Source: Schizochytrium sp. TIO01 (lineage: Eukaryota; Sar; Bigyra; Thraustochytrida; Thraustochytriidae). From it: a DNA stretch of 64,000 nt. Of this stretch, positions 20,625 to 32,900 are shown in pieces. Each line of letters opens with the position of its first letter. Within the stretch, counting starts at the first letter, position 1. The notes beneath the pieces are model-generated. The model was not told where the DNA came from and ran no database searches. It saw nothing but the letters and a program-made list of their open reading frames with translations. The position numbers and the translations under genes are program-made. The stretch is taken from positions 2,258,501 to 2,322,500 of the forward strand of contig SMSO01000032.1 of assembly GCA_004764695.1 (NCBI GenBank), given 5' to 3'.

Positions 20625-23600
20625 TTATGCGCGGGAATCTTCATCTTCGTCATCGAAGAGGCCATGCTTGGGTCCAACCTCATAATGTGACATAGACAAT
20701 TCACGCTTTTGAATGCGACGACGACGCCACACAACAGCTCCAACAGCAACTACAACGGCGGCTACAAGAGCCACTACCACAACCGCAATACCGGCACTAC
20801 TTAAACCCCCACTACTGCCATCTTCGTCAGGGTCAGACGAGGCAAAGGAAGCCTTAAGAGTTGAAACGAGATTTGTGATTGCACTAACATCACACTCTTC
20901 AACACTGTTTGAGCCACACTGCTCAATCACATTGTTGAAGGTGGTACGTGTACTTGAGCGAGCAAAGAGAGTTTGAAATTCTCCTGCTGAAACCTTGCTG
21001 GACTCAATTCTGAAGTGGATTGCTAAATCAGAATCAGACTCAGCGTATGAAGTAAAGTTAAAAAGGTTCACATCACATTTGAGAGTGCCCATCTTGTGTT
21101 TGGATTTTGTCCTGTAAACAGTGCGCTGTACAACGAAACAAATACCAGCAAGAAAATCTTCAGCGTCATGCTCAGATGCTACGTACGGTACATCGAAGCG
21201 AAGAATGTAGTAGTCGTAGTTGAGAGAAGTGGTTACGCCAGTCACATTAAGCGTGTCTGAATAATCTGAGAAGGCGCTACTTGAGGCGAATGCCTCCCGA
21301 AGAACCTCCATAGTATTTCCATAATAATTCGCTGTATCGTCTCGTGCAGACTCGGCACTAGAAGCATCGGTATACATGAGGTATGAGGTAATGTAAAACT
21401 CAGTCATGCCTGGCGTAAGTTCACGACGCGTCATCCTCGGTGTAAGAGCACCACTTGGATTCAAAGCAGTCTTACGCGAAGCTGCGGCGGCAAATCCACG
21501 ACGTGACAAAGCGCGACGCGGGACCGTGCTCGAATCCTCGACAGAAGTAATCAGCTTGACATTGCTTCCGTCCTCTTCCTCGTCTAGCCGACGCGTCCAA
21601 CCAAACGACTGAGTTGTAGGAGTCTGGGTGGGAGCAGATGTAGGTGACTTTGTCGGGCTACGGGTGGGGGCTTGTGTCGGGCTACGGGTGGGGGCTTGTG
21701 TCGGGCTATGTGTGGGGGCTTGTGTCGGGCTATGGGTTGGGGCTTGTGTCGGGCTACGGGTGGGGGATTTGGTTGGTCTTGAGGTGGGGGCCTTTGTTGG
21801 GCTTCCGGAAGGCGATCTGGTCGGAGTCTCAGTTGGGGTAAGTGTAGGCGCCATAGTAGGCAGAAGTGTTGGGCTTCCGGAAGGCGATCTGGTCGGCGTC
21901 TCAGTTGGCGTAAGTGTCGGCGCTATAGTAGGCAGAAGCGTCGGGGCTGTTGTTGGGGAGCTCGGGCAAGCTGCAGCACCACGGTACGAACCAGACGCAA
22001 ACGAAACATCATTGTCACATGCAAAGATAAAGCAGTTGCCGCCTGCGATCACCCAAGCATCACAGCCATCAAATTGTGCACAGACGTGCGCACAAACCGC
22101 GTCAAGATCATCAGTATCATCTGTAGTAAGATCGCATGCCGCAGTCATATCAATATAGTTGCCGTTACCGTCGCTGGTCTGAAGGATATTGTCACTGCTA
22201 AAGTCACAAGAGTAACAAAAGTCTGATGCATTGAGATCGCTGGCAGAAAACGTGATATCGTGCGCGCACACGGATTCATCGATGACAATACTTGTCTGGA
22301 CCTCAGGCGTATCATCTCCAGCAGGACATACGGACTGTACACAAGTGGTAGTTCCTGGGCAGGCTGCAGCGCCGCGGTATGAACCAGATGTAAACGAGGC
22401 CTCATCATTGTCACATGCAAAGATGAAGCAGTTGCCGCCTGCGATCACCCAAGCATCACAGCCATCAAATTGAGCACAGACGTGCGCACATACCGCGTCA
22501 AGGTCATCAGTATCATCTGTAGTAAGATCGCATGCCGCAGTCATATCAATATAGTTGCCGTTACCGTCGCTGGTCTGAAGGATATTGTCACTGCTAAAGT
22601 CACAAGAGTAACAAAAGTCTGATGCATTGAGATCACTGGCAGAAAACGTGATATCGTGCGCGCACACGGATTCATCGATGACAATACTTGTCTGGACCTC
22701 AGGCGTATCATCTCCAGCAGGACATACGGACTGTACACAAGTGGTAGTTCCTGGGCAGGCTGCAGCGCCGCGGTACGAACCAGATGTAAACGAGGCCTCA
22801 TCATTGTCACATGCAAAGATGAAGCAGTTGCCGCCTGCGATCACCCAAGCATCACAGCCATCAAATTGTGCACAGACGTGCGCACATACCGCGTCAAGAT
22901 CATCAGTATCATCTGTAGTAAGATCGCATGCCGCAGTCATATCAATATAGTTGCCGTTACCGTCGCTGGTCTGAAGGATATTGTCACTGCTAAAGTCACA
23001 AGAGTAACAAAAGTCTGATGCATTGAGATCGCTGGCAGAAAACGTGATATCGTGCGCGCACACGGTCTCATTGATGACAATACTTGTCTGGACTTCAGGC
23101 GTATCATCTCCAGCAGGACATACGGACTGTACACAAGTGGTAGTTCCTGGGCAGGCTGCAGCACCGCGGTATGAACCAGACGTAAACGAGGCCTCATCAT
23201 TGTCACATGCAAAGATGAAGCAGTTGCCGCCTGCGATCACCCAAGCATCACAGCCATCAAATTGAGCACAGACGTGCGCACATACCGCGTCAAGGTCATC
23301 AGTATCATCTGTAGTAAGATCGCATGCCGCAGTCATATCAATATAGTTGCCGTTACCGTCGCTGGTCTGAAGGATATTGTCACTGCTAAAGTCACAAGAG
23401 TAACAAAAGTCTGATGCATTGAGATCACTGGCAGAGAACATGATGTCATGGGCGCACACGGTCTCATTGATGACGATACTTGTCTGCACCTCCGGTGTTT
23501 CAACATCTGAAGGACAAACTGACTGGACACAACCCGAAGTTGAGATTGGGCTGTCTGTTGAAGTGGGAAAAGGGGATGCTGTAGGGACCAAAGTGGGCAT

Positions 23601-26174
23601 TTGAGACGGAGCAGGAGTAGCCACACCACGTGCAACGCGGCAAACTCCTCCACCTACACTAGATCCGTCAACAAAAGTAGCTGTGTCATTTTCACAAGAG
23701 TAAAGAAAACAATCCCCACCCTTAAGAATCCACGCATCGCAATCTGCATCAAGTAAGAGAAAGCAAATCTGTGCACATGCCTCCTCAAGACCAGTAGTAT
23801 CAGAATCAGCAAGATCACAGGAATCACCAAGAGAAACATAATAGCCATCACCACTTTCACGTATAGATTCTTCGCCGGTGAAATCACAGTCAGCACACAT
23901 ACTGGAAGCATCGATATCACTAGAGGTAAACGTAATCTCTGTGGTGCAAACATCAGAATCTATGTCAACACCAGTTTCCATGGTGACATCCTCAGCGCAG
24001 TAGTCACTGCAGCTGTAGGCGGAAGGACTTGTAGTAACGCTGTTCACTTGTTGTGGAAGGCTGAAGGAAAGATCCATCGAGACTCCATCAATCCAATTGC
24101 ACTGCTCAACCACACCACATGAAGAGTCACGAGAGCATTGCTGAAATCGAATCGGGTGTGTGAAGAGAACTTCGTTTCCAATGTAAGGAACCTGGAGCTC
24201 CTGGTCACAGAGACCACGTGAAGCGGGGAAAGCAGCGTAGTCGGTCCAGGAATCGTCATCACCAGCAGTAGCTTGGTACTGAAGAGTAATGCCTTCCTGG
24301 CACGATGTGAGCGAGGTAGTGAGGTTTTCAAGGCTTGAGATACAGGTGGTAGTCTCGGCGCCGACATTATTTAGAAACTCAGCGACAATTTCACTGTATC
24401 CAAACTCATTGATTTCGTTGATGCACTTAGAAATGAGAGCATCAGAAGAGTAGGCTACTCGGCAAAATCCGTTGGTCACATCCAGCGCCTCAAAGTAATC
24501 CACGCAGGTTTCAGCATCAATGCTTGATTGTGCAAGCGAAGCGTAGTTCTTACAGAAGAAAGCAAAGCAGATTTGGACACTCTGATTAGTGGTGTAGCTT
24601 GTACAGATTGTACGTGCAAACTCACGAGCCTCATCCGTGTCATATACAATGCCCTTCGCTTTACATGCTGCCTCGATCTCACGATGCGCCTGAAGAGCAG
24701 CGATCTCGGTTTGAGAAGCATTGTTGCCAAGAAGACTGCTTGTGTAGCAAAACCCATCTAGGTTTGAGCGCGTGGTGTTCCAAGATTCAAGGGGCTCAAT
24801 AATTGCATCAATATTGATACGGTAGTTGCCGTATGTTTGCTTGCTCAAAACTTTATTAGCATCGCTTGGATCAACGGTTCCAGTGCATGCAATGCTTACT
24901 TGAATGTTAGTGGATCCATCAACAATATACCACACAACGTCGAAGGTCTCATTTGAGTCCTTTCGCACCCAGTTTGCGGTGTATGAGGGCCATGAGCTGG
25001 AGCCTTCAAGAGTCCATGAAGAGGAAAGACTAGTCTCTTCAATGCAACTGGTTGCGTCAAGGGAAAAATTAGCATCGGAAGTGTACATCATTGCCTCGCG
25101 AATGACACCACGTTCTTCCTGACGAACCCAGAATTCGAAGTCATCGGCTTTGTACATGAGGAGCCAGGAGGGCTCACCATCAGCTGCTGGCTGGCATTTC
25201 GATCCAGACTGCCAGGTGGACTCCCAGGTAGAGGGCTTCCACAGACAAGCAGCGCCATTCGTATCTTCGACACTTTTACAGGCGCTTTGTGTGATTTTAC
25301 AATTCTTAGTGGTTGTGTCACGGCCGTCACAAACACGCCACGAGGCCTCTGTGCCATTGAATGACACACAATTAGGATCTCCATAGCACGTGCACGTCTC
25401 GCAGCAGCCACCCGTGGCTCCTCCATCAGTGTATGTGAGCGAAGAGATAGTGAGAGATGCCTGGTCAGGGTTCTCGCTGAGTGCAAGGCAAGCCTGCGTC
25501 GGGTTCGTAAGGTCAGAGCAAACAGGAACTTGAATACCAGCAACACGGCACGCCGCGCCTTCAAGGTTCACAATTTCACAGTCCTCCACAGGAGCAGTGT
25601 CTCGTGCTGGGCAGCAAGGGTCCATTGAACTAAAAGTAATATCGATTTCGTCCGAATTTGTGGGCAGCACTGTGATCATGTTATTGGCTGTACCACAAAG
25701 CGGTGCATAGCCGCAAGTTTCTGCGTCTACAGAGTCCGAGTCCACGGAGGTTGCTGTTTGCGCTGCCATGACCTCAGCTAGGATAGAATCCACTGCGTCC
25801 ATTTGATCATCGCTTAAAATATAGGTTGGCATTTCTAGGCGCAGCGTCATTGCCAGTACGCCAGTATCAGCGGTTGTGCTCACAGGGGCTGCTGTCGGCA
25901 TGGATGCGGGAGACGAGATACTACATTGTCCAGAGCTTTCGTGGTACGTGCATGGGCTCACACATAGCCAAGCATCATCGTCATAAGTGCTGCACGAGAC
26001 ACATTCTGAGCTCTGATCTCCACTACTGTCAGCAGTCACTTGCCAGAGGCATCCATCGGCATCATTTACGCATGTTTTCTGTGAGGTTTGTTCATCGCAG
26101 GCGCCTTGCACCGCAGCTATACTCAATAAAAGCACCGCCACACGCATTGCCAGCATGCGTCCAGAAAGCTCCAT
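20625..26174 (-). CDS. Large Cys-rich PAN/Apple-like repeat surface protein with Pro-Thr stalk and C-terminal TM
   Basis: About 1849 residues, single exon. The first ATG in frame is at 26174; it gives a short N-region then a hydrophobic signal peptide (about residues 10-24, ending VQGA). The ectodomain is Cys-rich with many N-glycosylation sites. Residues ~745-850 hold one diverged copy, and ~880-1400 four near-identical 132-residue copies, of a module with eight or more Cys and a C-x-x-x-C...CDAW...GG-x-C-x-x-x-C pattern resembling PAN/Apple domains. A Pro-Thr-rich stalk (S/A-P-T repeats, about 1404-1520) follows, then a possible SEA-like segment, one TM helix (~1790-1815: AVVVVALVAAVVVAVGAVVW), and a short cytoplasmic tail starting RRRR and ending in acidic residues. 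I infer a type I cell-surface protein for adhesion or carbohydrate/protein binding. No orthologue is recognised. Confidence 0.8.
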   Translation of the reverse strand: MELSGRMLAMRVAVLLLSIAAVQGACDEQTSQKTCVNDADGCLWQVTADSSGDQSSECVSCSTYDDDAWLCVSPCTYHESSGQCSISSPASMPTAAPVSTTADTGVLAMTLRLEMPTYILSDDQMDAVDSILAEVMAAQTATSVDSDSVDAETCGYAPLCGTANNMITVLPTNSDEIDITFSSMDPCCPARDTAPVEDCEIVNLEGAACRVAGIQVPVCSDLTNPTQACLALSENPDQASLTISSLTYTDGGATGGCCETCTCYGDPNCVSFNGTEASWRVCDGRDTTTKNCKITQSACKSVEDTNGAACLWKPSTWESTWQSGSKCQPAADGEPSWLLMYKADDFEFWVRQEERGVIREAMMYTSDANFSLDATSCIEETSLSSSWTLEGSSSWPSYTANWVRKDSNETFDVVWYIVDGSTNIQVSIACTGTVDPSDANKVLSKQTYGNYRINIDAIIEPLESWNTTRSNLDGFCYTSSLLGNNASQTEIAALQAHREIEAACKAKGIVYDTDEAREFARTICTSYTTNQSVQICFAFFCKNYASLAQSSIDAETCVDYFEALDVTNGFCRVAYSSDALISKCINEINEFGYSEIVAEFLNNVGAETTTCISSLENLTTSLTSCQEGITLQYQATAGDDDSWTDYAAFPASRGLCDQELQVPYIGNEVLFTHPIRFQQCSRDSSCGVVEQCNWIDGVSMDLSFSLPQQVNSVTTSPSAYSCSDYCAEDVTMETGVDIDSDVCTTEITFTSSDIDASSMCADCDFTGEESIRESGDGYYVSLGDSCDLADSDTTGLEEACAQICFLLLDADCDAWILKGGDCFLYSCENDTATFVDGSSVGGGVCRVARGVATPAPSQMPTLVPTASPFPTSTDSPISTSGCVQSVCPSDVETPEVQTSIVINETVCAHDIMFSASDLNASDFCYSCDFSSDNILQTSDGNGNYIDMTAACDLTTDDTDDLDAVCAHVCAQFDGCDAWVIAGGNCFIFACDNDEASFTSGSYRGAAACPGTTTCVQSVCPAGDDTPEVQTSIVINETVCAHDITFSASDLNASDFCYSCDFSSDNILQTSDGNGNYIDMTAACDLTTDDTDDLDAVCAHVCAQFDGCDAWVIAGGNCFIFACDNDEASFTSGSYRGAAACPGTTTCVQSVCPAGDDTPEVQTSIVIDESVCAHDITFSASDLNASDFCYSCDFSSDNILQTSDGNGNYIDMTAACDLTTDDTDDLDAVCAHVCAQFDGCDAWVIAGGNCFIFACDNDEASFTSGSYRGAAACPGTTTCVQSVCPAGDDTPEVQTSIVIDESVCAHDITFSASDLNASDFCYSCDFSSDNILQTSDGNGNYIDMTAACDLTTDDTDDLDAVCAHVCAQFDGCDAWVIAGGNCFIFACDNDVSFASGSYRGAAACPSSPTTAPTLLPTIAPTLTPTETPTRSPSGSPTLLPTMAPTLTPTETPTRSPSGSPTKAPTSRPTKSPTRSPTQAPTHSPTQAPTHSPTQAPTRSPTQAPTRSPTKSPTSAPTQTPTTQSFGWTRRLDEEEDGSNVKLITSVEDSSTVPRRALSRRGFAAAASRKTALNPSGALTPRMTRRELTPGMTEFYITSYLMYTDASSAESARDDTANYYGNTMEVLREAFASSSAFSDYSDTLNVTGVTTSLNYDYYILRFDVPYVASEHDAEDFLAGICFVVQRTVYRTKSKHKMGTLKCDVNLFNFTSYAESDSDLAIHFRIESSKVSAGEFQTLFARSSTRTTFNNVIEQCGSNSVEECDVSAITNLVSTLKASFASSDPDEDGSSGGLSSAGIAVVVVALVAAVVVAVGAVVWRRRRIQKRELSMSHYEVGPKHGLFDDEDEDSRA
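21612..21960 (-). repeat. Pro-Thr stalk repeats (24-bp and 72-bp units)
   Basis: Within the surface-protein gene, a 24-bp unit encoding (S/A)PTQAPTR-type residues repeats about five times between roughly 21655 and 21775. A 72-bp unit is duplicated with starts at 21799 and 21871. They encode the extended, probably O-glycosylated stalk between the Cys-rich modules and the membrane. Confidence 0.85.
21965..23548 (-). repeat. Four 396-bp tandem coding repeats
   Basis: Identical landmarks recur at 22158, 22554, 22950 and 23346, exactly 396 bp (132 codons) apart, and sequence between them differs at only a few positions per unit. Each unit encodes one Cys-rich PAN/Apple-like module. The lowest-coordinate unit (closest to the stalk) is the most diverged at its distal end. 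A fifth, much older copy lies at about 23640-23960. Confidence 0.95.
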
Positions 26175-26754
26175 ATTTCTGCTCTCCGCGAATGGTTCAA
26201 AATACAAGACGCTGCAACGAGGTGCTTATAAATTAATTTTCGACCTCCTTACTCAACTACGTTGCTGCTTCTCTCCACACAACGATGTGCAGAGCAGAGC
26301 CCTACCGCCGCAGACCTGCTGCAGCAGCGACGATTGAAGATGAACTTTCGTCGAGCACCTCGAGTATTTATTATTTTGCACGTGCGCTGTCCTCTGGTCA
26401 CGCCAAGTAATTCAAATCGCTCCTTGCGAAAAGAAAGGAGAAAACAAAGAGAAAAGGGCACGCGCCGGGATGAGTAAGCGACAAGGGCACGACAGCTCGT
26501 ACCCGCGCGATGCGAGGCACACGCTACTGGATCCCGAAAGCGGCCGCCCTGATCGGCGACAACAAAGTGGATGCGCCGGGAGAGGGTGGATGCGGGATTG
26601 TTTGAGGATTGAGGGACTGAGAGACGTAATGACTACACTAATTGAGCTCAGTAACTCAGTAACTCATCCATTCATGCACTTGGATGAGTGAAGGGTACCT
26701 GAAAAAATTGATTTAAAATAAAAAATCCTTATTTCAGAAAAATAATTTTAAATA

Positions 26755-26777
26755 ATAATATATATATATATATATTT
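26755..26777. repeat. (TA)n microsatellite
   Basis: Alternating A/T run in the long intergenic region. Confidence 0.85.
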
Positions 26778-27505
26778 ATACACTTCTGGAGTGTTGTGCA
26801 AAGAGATACTTAGGAATCAGCGCTGGTTGGAGGGTTTATTGTTTGTTTCTAATTTTGTCTCTGTAAAGTCGCTGGACTGTGCTTTTCTTTCTTTCTTGTT
26901 ATCATGCTTGAACTACGATCGCATAATTATTCTTTTAGATTTTTCCTTTTACGATAGTCTTTTTCTGTAAAACATAATACATAAATAGAAAGTTGTGTAA
27001 AGCTCTACTTTCCTATATGTAGCTATGTTTTGCTATTATGTTCTGAAGAAAGTAAATGGTAACCTGAGGGAAGGGAGGGACGCGCCGTGCGAGCTATGGA
27101 AACTAACTTCATGGATTTAGCCATGTCTGAGCGGAGAAGATGTCATCCTTGGGCAATCTAGAAGCGAGAATTCGAGTCGAAGCAACAATGAGACAGTTTT
27201 TGTGCTGATGAGAAGCAAAAGCAGGCAAATGTTGTAGGAAACACTCACTCAATCAGAGTCATTGAAAAGAAGGAAGGATTAGGCTCATGAGAAATTGAGA
27301 ATTGGAAAACTGTGGAGAGAGGAGATCGCACGAATGCTAAATATAGAACATCAAGTCAAAGTCAGCCAGGAATTAAGGTAGAGAATAGGCAGTGTCCGCG
27401 CATGTAATAGCCCGAGTTCCTGCCTCCTTGTTTCTGTTGTTATTGTGATTGTTGAGAACCAATCGTACACGAGCACTGTCTGCGGCACATATAGCCAACA
27501 CCATG

Positions 27506-27506
27506 T

Positions 27507-27553
<47 letters not shown>
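27506..27553. repeat. (TTTA)12 microsatellite
   Basis: Twelve perfect TTTA units followed by an A-run, the longest simple repeat in the window. Confidence 0.95.
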
Positions 27554-27554
<1 letters not shown>

Positions 27555-29874
27555 AAAAATAGACTATTAGTTTATAATTTAAAATATAACAAAAGGTAAA
27601 GAAGAGTTCAAGTTTTGCAGGGAACGCACATCAGCTTCTTTGCAAATACTTGAAGTTCACCGTGCTGCTCCACCAAGATCTCGAAAGCTTCACCTTCAAT
27701 TATATGAAATACCAAAACCTAAGGAAAGGCCAAGCGCAAGATCTTTCGAGAATTGCAATGGCTCACGAGCTAACACCACGGGCACAAGGACAAAGCCCCA
27801 GTAGGTAGGTATAGGTCGTACTTTCATGGTCACTCGCCTAAATTCGTTTGTACAATAGAAATACGGACCAAATCACCATATGACCTTACTAAGATATGAG
27901 ACAAAGCGTTCTTGATTGAGATATAAAGAAGGGACGCTTGGCACATAGGATAAATCGGGATCAATAAGGTCTCGCACCATCAACAAAGACCTGATATGAT
28001 TTAAAAAATATATTTTGTTTATTTTTTAATATTAAAAAAAGGCAACAAAAGTTTTACAACAACCCTCTGTCCTTGCCTTGTTTTGTGCACAAACGAGCAT
28101 GAACTCCAAGGGCTGAAACATGACTCCGAGAGATGAACTTGGATTGTATGCAAACTTTTCAAGGGCAAGTCCGCGCAGGTTGTAACGTTGACACCATCTA
28201 CAAACCTCGTTGCCCCATGGCGATGTTACTGGCTGCCGTGGGTGCTTGTCTACTAAAGCGTTTCTGCTCCAACTGCAGCGGGTTATAAGACTTACACTTC
28301 CTCTATCTCCATTATCACTGTCCATATCAATTATCATTGATTGGTAATCGACATGCGTTCTACATAGAGTTTAGACTAGCAAAGACCGTGCATATTTCTC
28401 TATCACAAATTGAAATTTAAAACTACCATAAGAAAGGTGTATGAAAAGAAAAAAGTTGATTTTCTTTGTTGTGTACTTATCTTTTGTGGTCTTTTGCGTT
28501 TAATAATCAGAAATGCTTCGACGTTTACATGAATGATTGTTGGAGGAAGACCAAGCCTTTACAGCTGATGTTAAGAGTAGGTATAGCGTTATCTTGCAGG
28601 CTTCCTAGCTTAGTAGCATAAACGAGTCACCAGTTTTTTTGTTTGTTTTTTCATTAAAGATAAAGAATCTTTAAAGTTGTTTTTGTTTTTTTAAAGAGCG
28701 AGAGACTTAATGGTAAAATATGATATTTTCCTCCTACCTACTACCTTTGATGGCCGATTGGGGATAGAGACGCAGCAAAGCACAGCTAATTTGGGGTTGT
28801 GTATGATCCCAAGGCTATTTGCTACTTTAATTGTCGAGAAAGAGGAAACTCGCTGGCTGCGGCAAACCTCTTTTTTACAGTTGTGCAAGCAATTTTCCAA
28901 ATATGTGAAACTGTACGACCCGATACATACACACAAAATTGAAAGATGTTTCCACAACTCAGAGAACAACCGCAAATTTAACGCCGGTTTCAGGCCCTTC
29001 GACATGGACCGTCAAAGAGCTCGAAAGGAGGTTTATTTCAGGCAAAGCCCCGTGTATATTCTGCAAAGCGTGCTAGGCAAGGTTCAGAATACAGCAGATC
29101 TAATTTACTAGTGAACCGGCTAAAGATATTGTGATAAGGTTTTGTATTTGGGGTTCAAAGGATTTGAAGAACATATGTAACTTCATGATTAGCAGCCCGA
29201 AGCAAAGCTATGGGGAAACAGTTTGAAGGTAGGCTAAAGCTGGCGTTATGTCTTTGTAATATCTTCTTGTACGCGCCTATTCTTCTCTTTCTCTTCTTCT
29301 CTATGCATCTGTCCTTCTCCAAGAAAGCGAATCTCGGATTGCTATTTTAACAAATAAGATCCCGAAACAAACATTGGGAGTACTCGTATCAATCGTTGAC
29401 CTTCTATGATTTAGTTAATTTATGAAACTGTAATGTGTCAAGAAAGAGCCAAATATATTATTTCGATCGATTCTATAGGATGCATAAACTATCCGTTTAA
29501 GAAAATCTTTGTTATGGAAAGGTTTCTCGTTTTGGGTGAGATATTATGTTAGCACATCATATATATATAGTGTTCTGCTGTATTGAAAAAGTGCGACAAA
29601 AATCTCGGCCATGCCGAATCCCACTTTAAGCGAAAAGGAAGAATAACTTCGTTCAAGTTGATCTTGACCTCTCGCTGAAGGAGTTACTCATCGCCGTTTC
29701 ACTCACGCGCGAGTATCTGAGCCTAACGTTGCTCTTGTGGAGTCAGTCTATGCAATCATAGAGATTGGGAGTATCGAATGTGGCTTGCATACCCTCTGAG
29801 AAAAATACCGACCTTGTCATCACTCCTCTTCACCTCTCTCCCTATACCATTAAATGTTTATATTTCTAATATAA

Positions 29875-29921
29875 GAAGAAAGAAGAAATAAGAAAGAAAA
29901 AAGAAAGAAAAAAAAAGAGTG
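29875..29921. repeat. A/G homopurine tract
   Basis: An almost uninterrupted AAG/AAAG-rich purine strand in intergenic DNA. Confidence 0.75.
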
Positions 29922-32900
29922 AAGGTGTTGATACAGAGGAAACACTGGGAGCGAATTCCAATAGCGCGACACAGTTTTCTGGCAATCAAATTATACCAAG
30001 ATATAGTACGAGTGACTGCTAGTTCTATCTAAAACTTCAAGAGGGTTTCGGAGGAGAGAAGCAGATAGGCATCCACTTGACTTCGCTTAGCTCTTTTTAT
30101 TTATTTATTTATTTTTAATAATTAATTTTTAATACAAAAAGTGGGAGTTAATTAAAAAAGAGCTGATATGAATTCCGATTTTAATGAAAGAAAGGAGAAA
30201 AAGAGAAGAACATTAATCACTCAAAAGAACAAGATGGCGGCCCGGCGCAGTGTGCTTTGACGACGCACCATGGACTATCAACTTGCAGTCAATGGATTCA
30301 AAGAAGGGCCAAGAAACACATGGGTTTCTTAAGGCTTACTTGTAGCAACTTGCCGCAAAACCATGCCTGCTTGAGGTCCACAGCCTTGAATCACTGAAGA
30401 GACTCGACGAGATACCCATTCGTGCGTGCAACAAGTTTGAGTACATCTGCACGTGCAGACAGGCTGACTCCAAGGCGCTTGCCTCTTATTCATATGATTG
30501 GCACATAGGCACGCACGCACCCACCTTTCCAAATAAAAACTACAGTTACTTATGTTTATGTACTAGTAGTAAGGTAGATAGTAGGTACGCTCTCTACTTG
30601 GGCTGCGCTATTCAGAGATAAACCTATGTGAACCAAATGAAACGAGAAAAGAGAATACTGGGAGGAACAGATAGATATCAATCACCTCCAGATTTTTGCA
30701 AATGTCAACTTGAAAAACAAAAATAGAATATACTTTTTTTTCTTTTCATTCCTTTTACATTATTATTCATCTTATCTATGAACCTTTCAGGACTTAGATG
30801 TATTCTCCTCGACTGTATCGACTGCCCACATGCAACAGCACTATCTCCTTGCCACCTCCGTCATATACGTCTATCGAAGAAAATGTTCTTTCAACCTTGG
30901 CCGACACCAGGATTGTCATTGCTGCAACAAAAGACAGGTACTAGTACTCTGTTTATTATCATAGCAAGGACATCGGGCTTCGTCATGACTCACATACAAA
31001 AGAGCACCAGACTATATCAGTTGATCCTTTCCCAGAAAAGAGAATTGAGCAGAAATCCTTAGAGCAGGTACTTGCCTAATAACATTATGAAGGACGGAAG
31101 TACTTCGACATGTACTTAGTGGCTTTAGCTTGATCCTCTTTAGGTAGCACTCGTTCCCTCTGCTATTTCCACACAGTTTTGAATGTTTCTATCGTCCCTG
31201 CTCATTTGCTTCCAGGCTCTGCACCGGCCCCCTTTTTCTCCCTCTGCTACCCTGCGTCTTAAATCTTCAGGTTTTCACCAGCAAAATCCAGCAAAAAAAG
31301 CATACCAGCACTTTGGAAGTAGAAACTTCCATAAATCTGAAATCGAAGGAGGGTAACTTGAGCTAAATCTAATTCTTCATAAATCAGCCTGCCACAGCCC
31401 TCAGCTTTTAAAAAGAATAACTGCAGATTATAATACTAAGACAATGAAAATGCAGAATCACCAGAATCTTAGAATAGTGGCTCTCGAGTACAAGGAAAGA
31501 TCTGTACGTACTAGCCTCGATGAAAATTCTGTGGACCCTTCGCTGCGCGTTTTCACGCGCTGAGGCCAAAATGCTGTGGTTACAGTTTACTATACACGTA
31601 CAATGGTAATATAAATTCTTCGGAACGCTCTACTTGATTATGAGTGTGGGCCTGAGGTTTAAAGAGAATCGAAGTTTTTTTCTTTTTTAAGAATACAAGG
31701 AAAGCGTACCAGAGGTAAGCACATGATACGAAGTTTTGGTTCCTCGGCAATGCTGGGCTAGTAAGACCTCCAACTAAATTGATGCTCCGATAAAATAATA
31801 AATATAACTTGGTGTGCATGTGTGTCAAAAGCAATTCTTTAGTTGCCTTCATGTGTGTCGATCAATTGAAAATTTAGCCTCACGAAATGTCATCGGCCGG
31901 CAGCATGCGACCACAAGCACCATGAGCAGAAAAGGATGCATGGGTCCTTTCAAGTTCCCGGTGATGCGCCTTGAGCTGGAGTAACTGTGTGCGGATATGA
32001 GCTCTATTGCTTGTCTAGTATGTACGTACCTAGTCACACCAATGTAGCCTATATAAATAGATAAATATTAACATTTATTTTCCGTGATCACCATGATTCG
32101 GCTTGTTCAATAGAGAAAAAGAATTCTAGGTACAATATCAAGTTAACTCTATTCTGTATATCTTGTTTGTCTGATGGTAAGCAAAGACTTGAGTAGATGA
32201 TAGCCTATTTATGGCATAGGCGTAGGTTCAATCAAATCAAATTCAACAGTTGATCCCCTTTTACCCATATTGCTTTAAGAGCTTTTTCAAGATGAAGATA
32301 GTATGACTTTCATAGAACATTCATGTTCTTGAATATTCCAAACCCGCATATGAAATTGTTGTGAAGTCATCTTCAAGCATGCCTCGTCTGTATAGCGACC
32401 TATAAATGACCAAAATTCTCAATCAAAGGAATTTAGAGCTTAGGCTGGGAATACTCGGATTGCTGTATTGTAGTATTATTGCAGAAACATTCTTCTTTCG
32501 TCTCAAAAATACACGATTCTGCCTTTGAAATAAATTACAACCTAATAAAGAACAAGATCGAATAAAAGTCACTCGGAAAGTTAGGTATAACTAATTTTTG
32601 AATAAACACAACCCATGCTCCAGATTCATGCTGAAAGGGCTTGTTGAAGAACCACCACAATGAAAATAACGGAAGGCATTGACCAGAGCACTTAAATTTT
32701 AAAAAGATATTATCAATCGAATTGCCTTCGATCGATCAGAGAGATTGTCATCCTAGCACATAAATAGCGCATATATTCTTAATAGGCCAATATTAACTCT
32801 AGCCAATTTATAAATTCAATTCATATATGTTCATCCATGAGCATAAAGTCATTTTGAGATCTATTCTGGACTGTTTAAATTTAAGTTTGGAGTTCTGATG

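Noticed and set aside
22145-23265. Repeated frames of 80-120 codons in both directions over the 396-bp array
   Set aside because: They are out-of-frame or antisense copies of the tandem coding repeat of the surface-protein gene.
27506-27553. Regular repeat considered as a CRISPR-like array
   Set aside because: It is a simple TTTA microsatellite with no spacers, in a eukaryotic genome.
28032-28337. 101-codon open frame on the minus strand
   Set aside because: No recognisable domain; consistent with chance in AT-rich DNA.
28710-29111. 133-codon open frame in the 7-kb gap
   Set aside because: AT-type composition, no motif, and an overlapping antisense frame of similar size.
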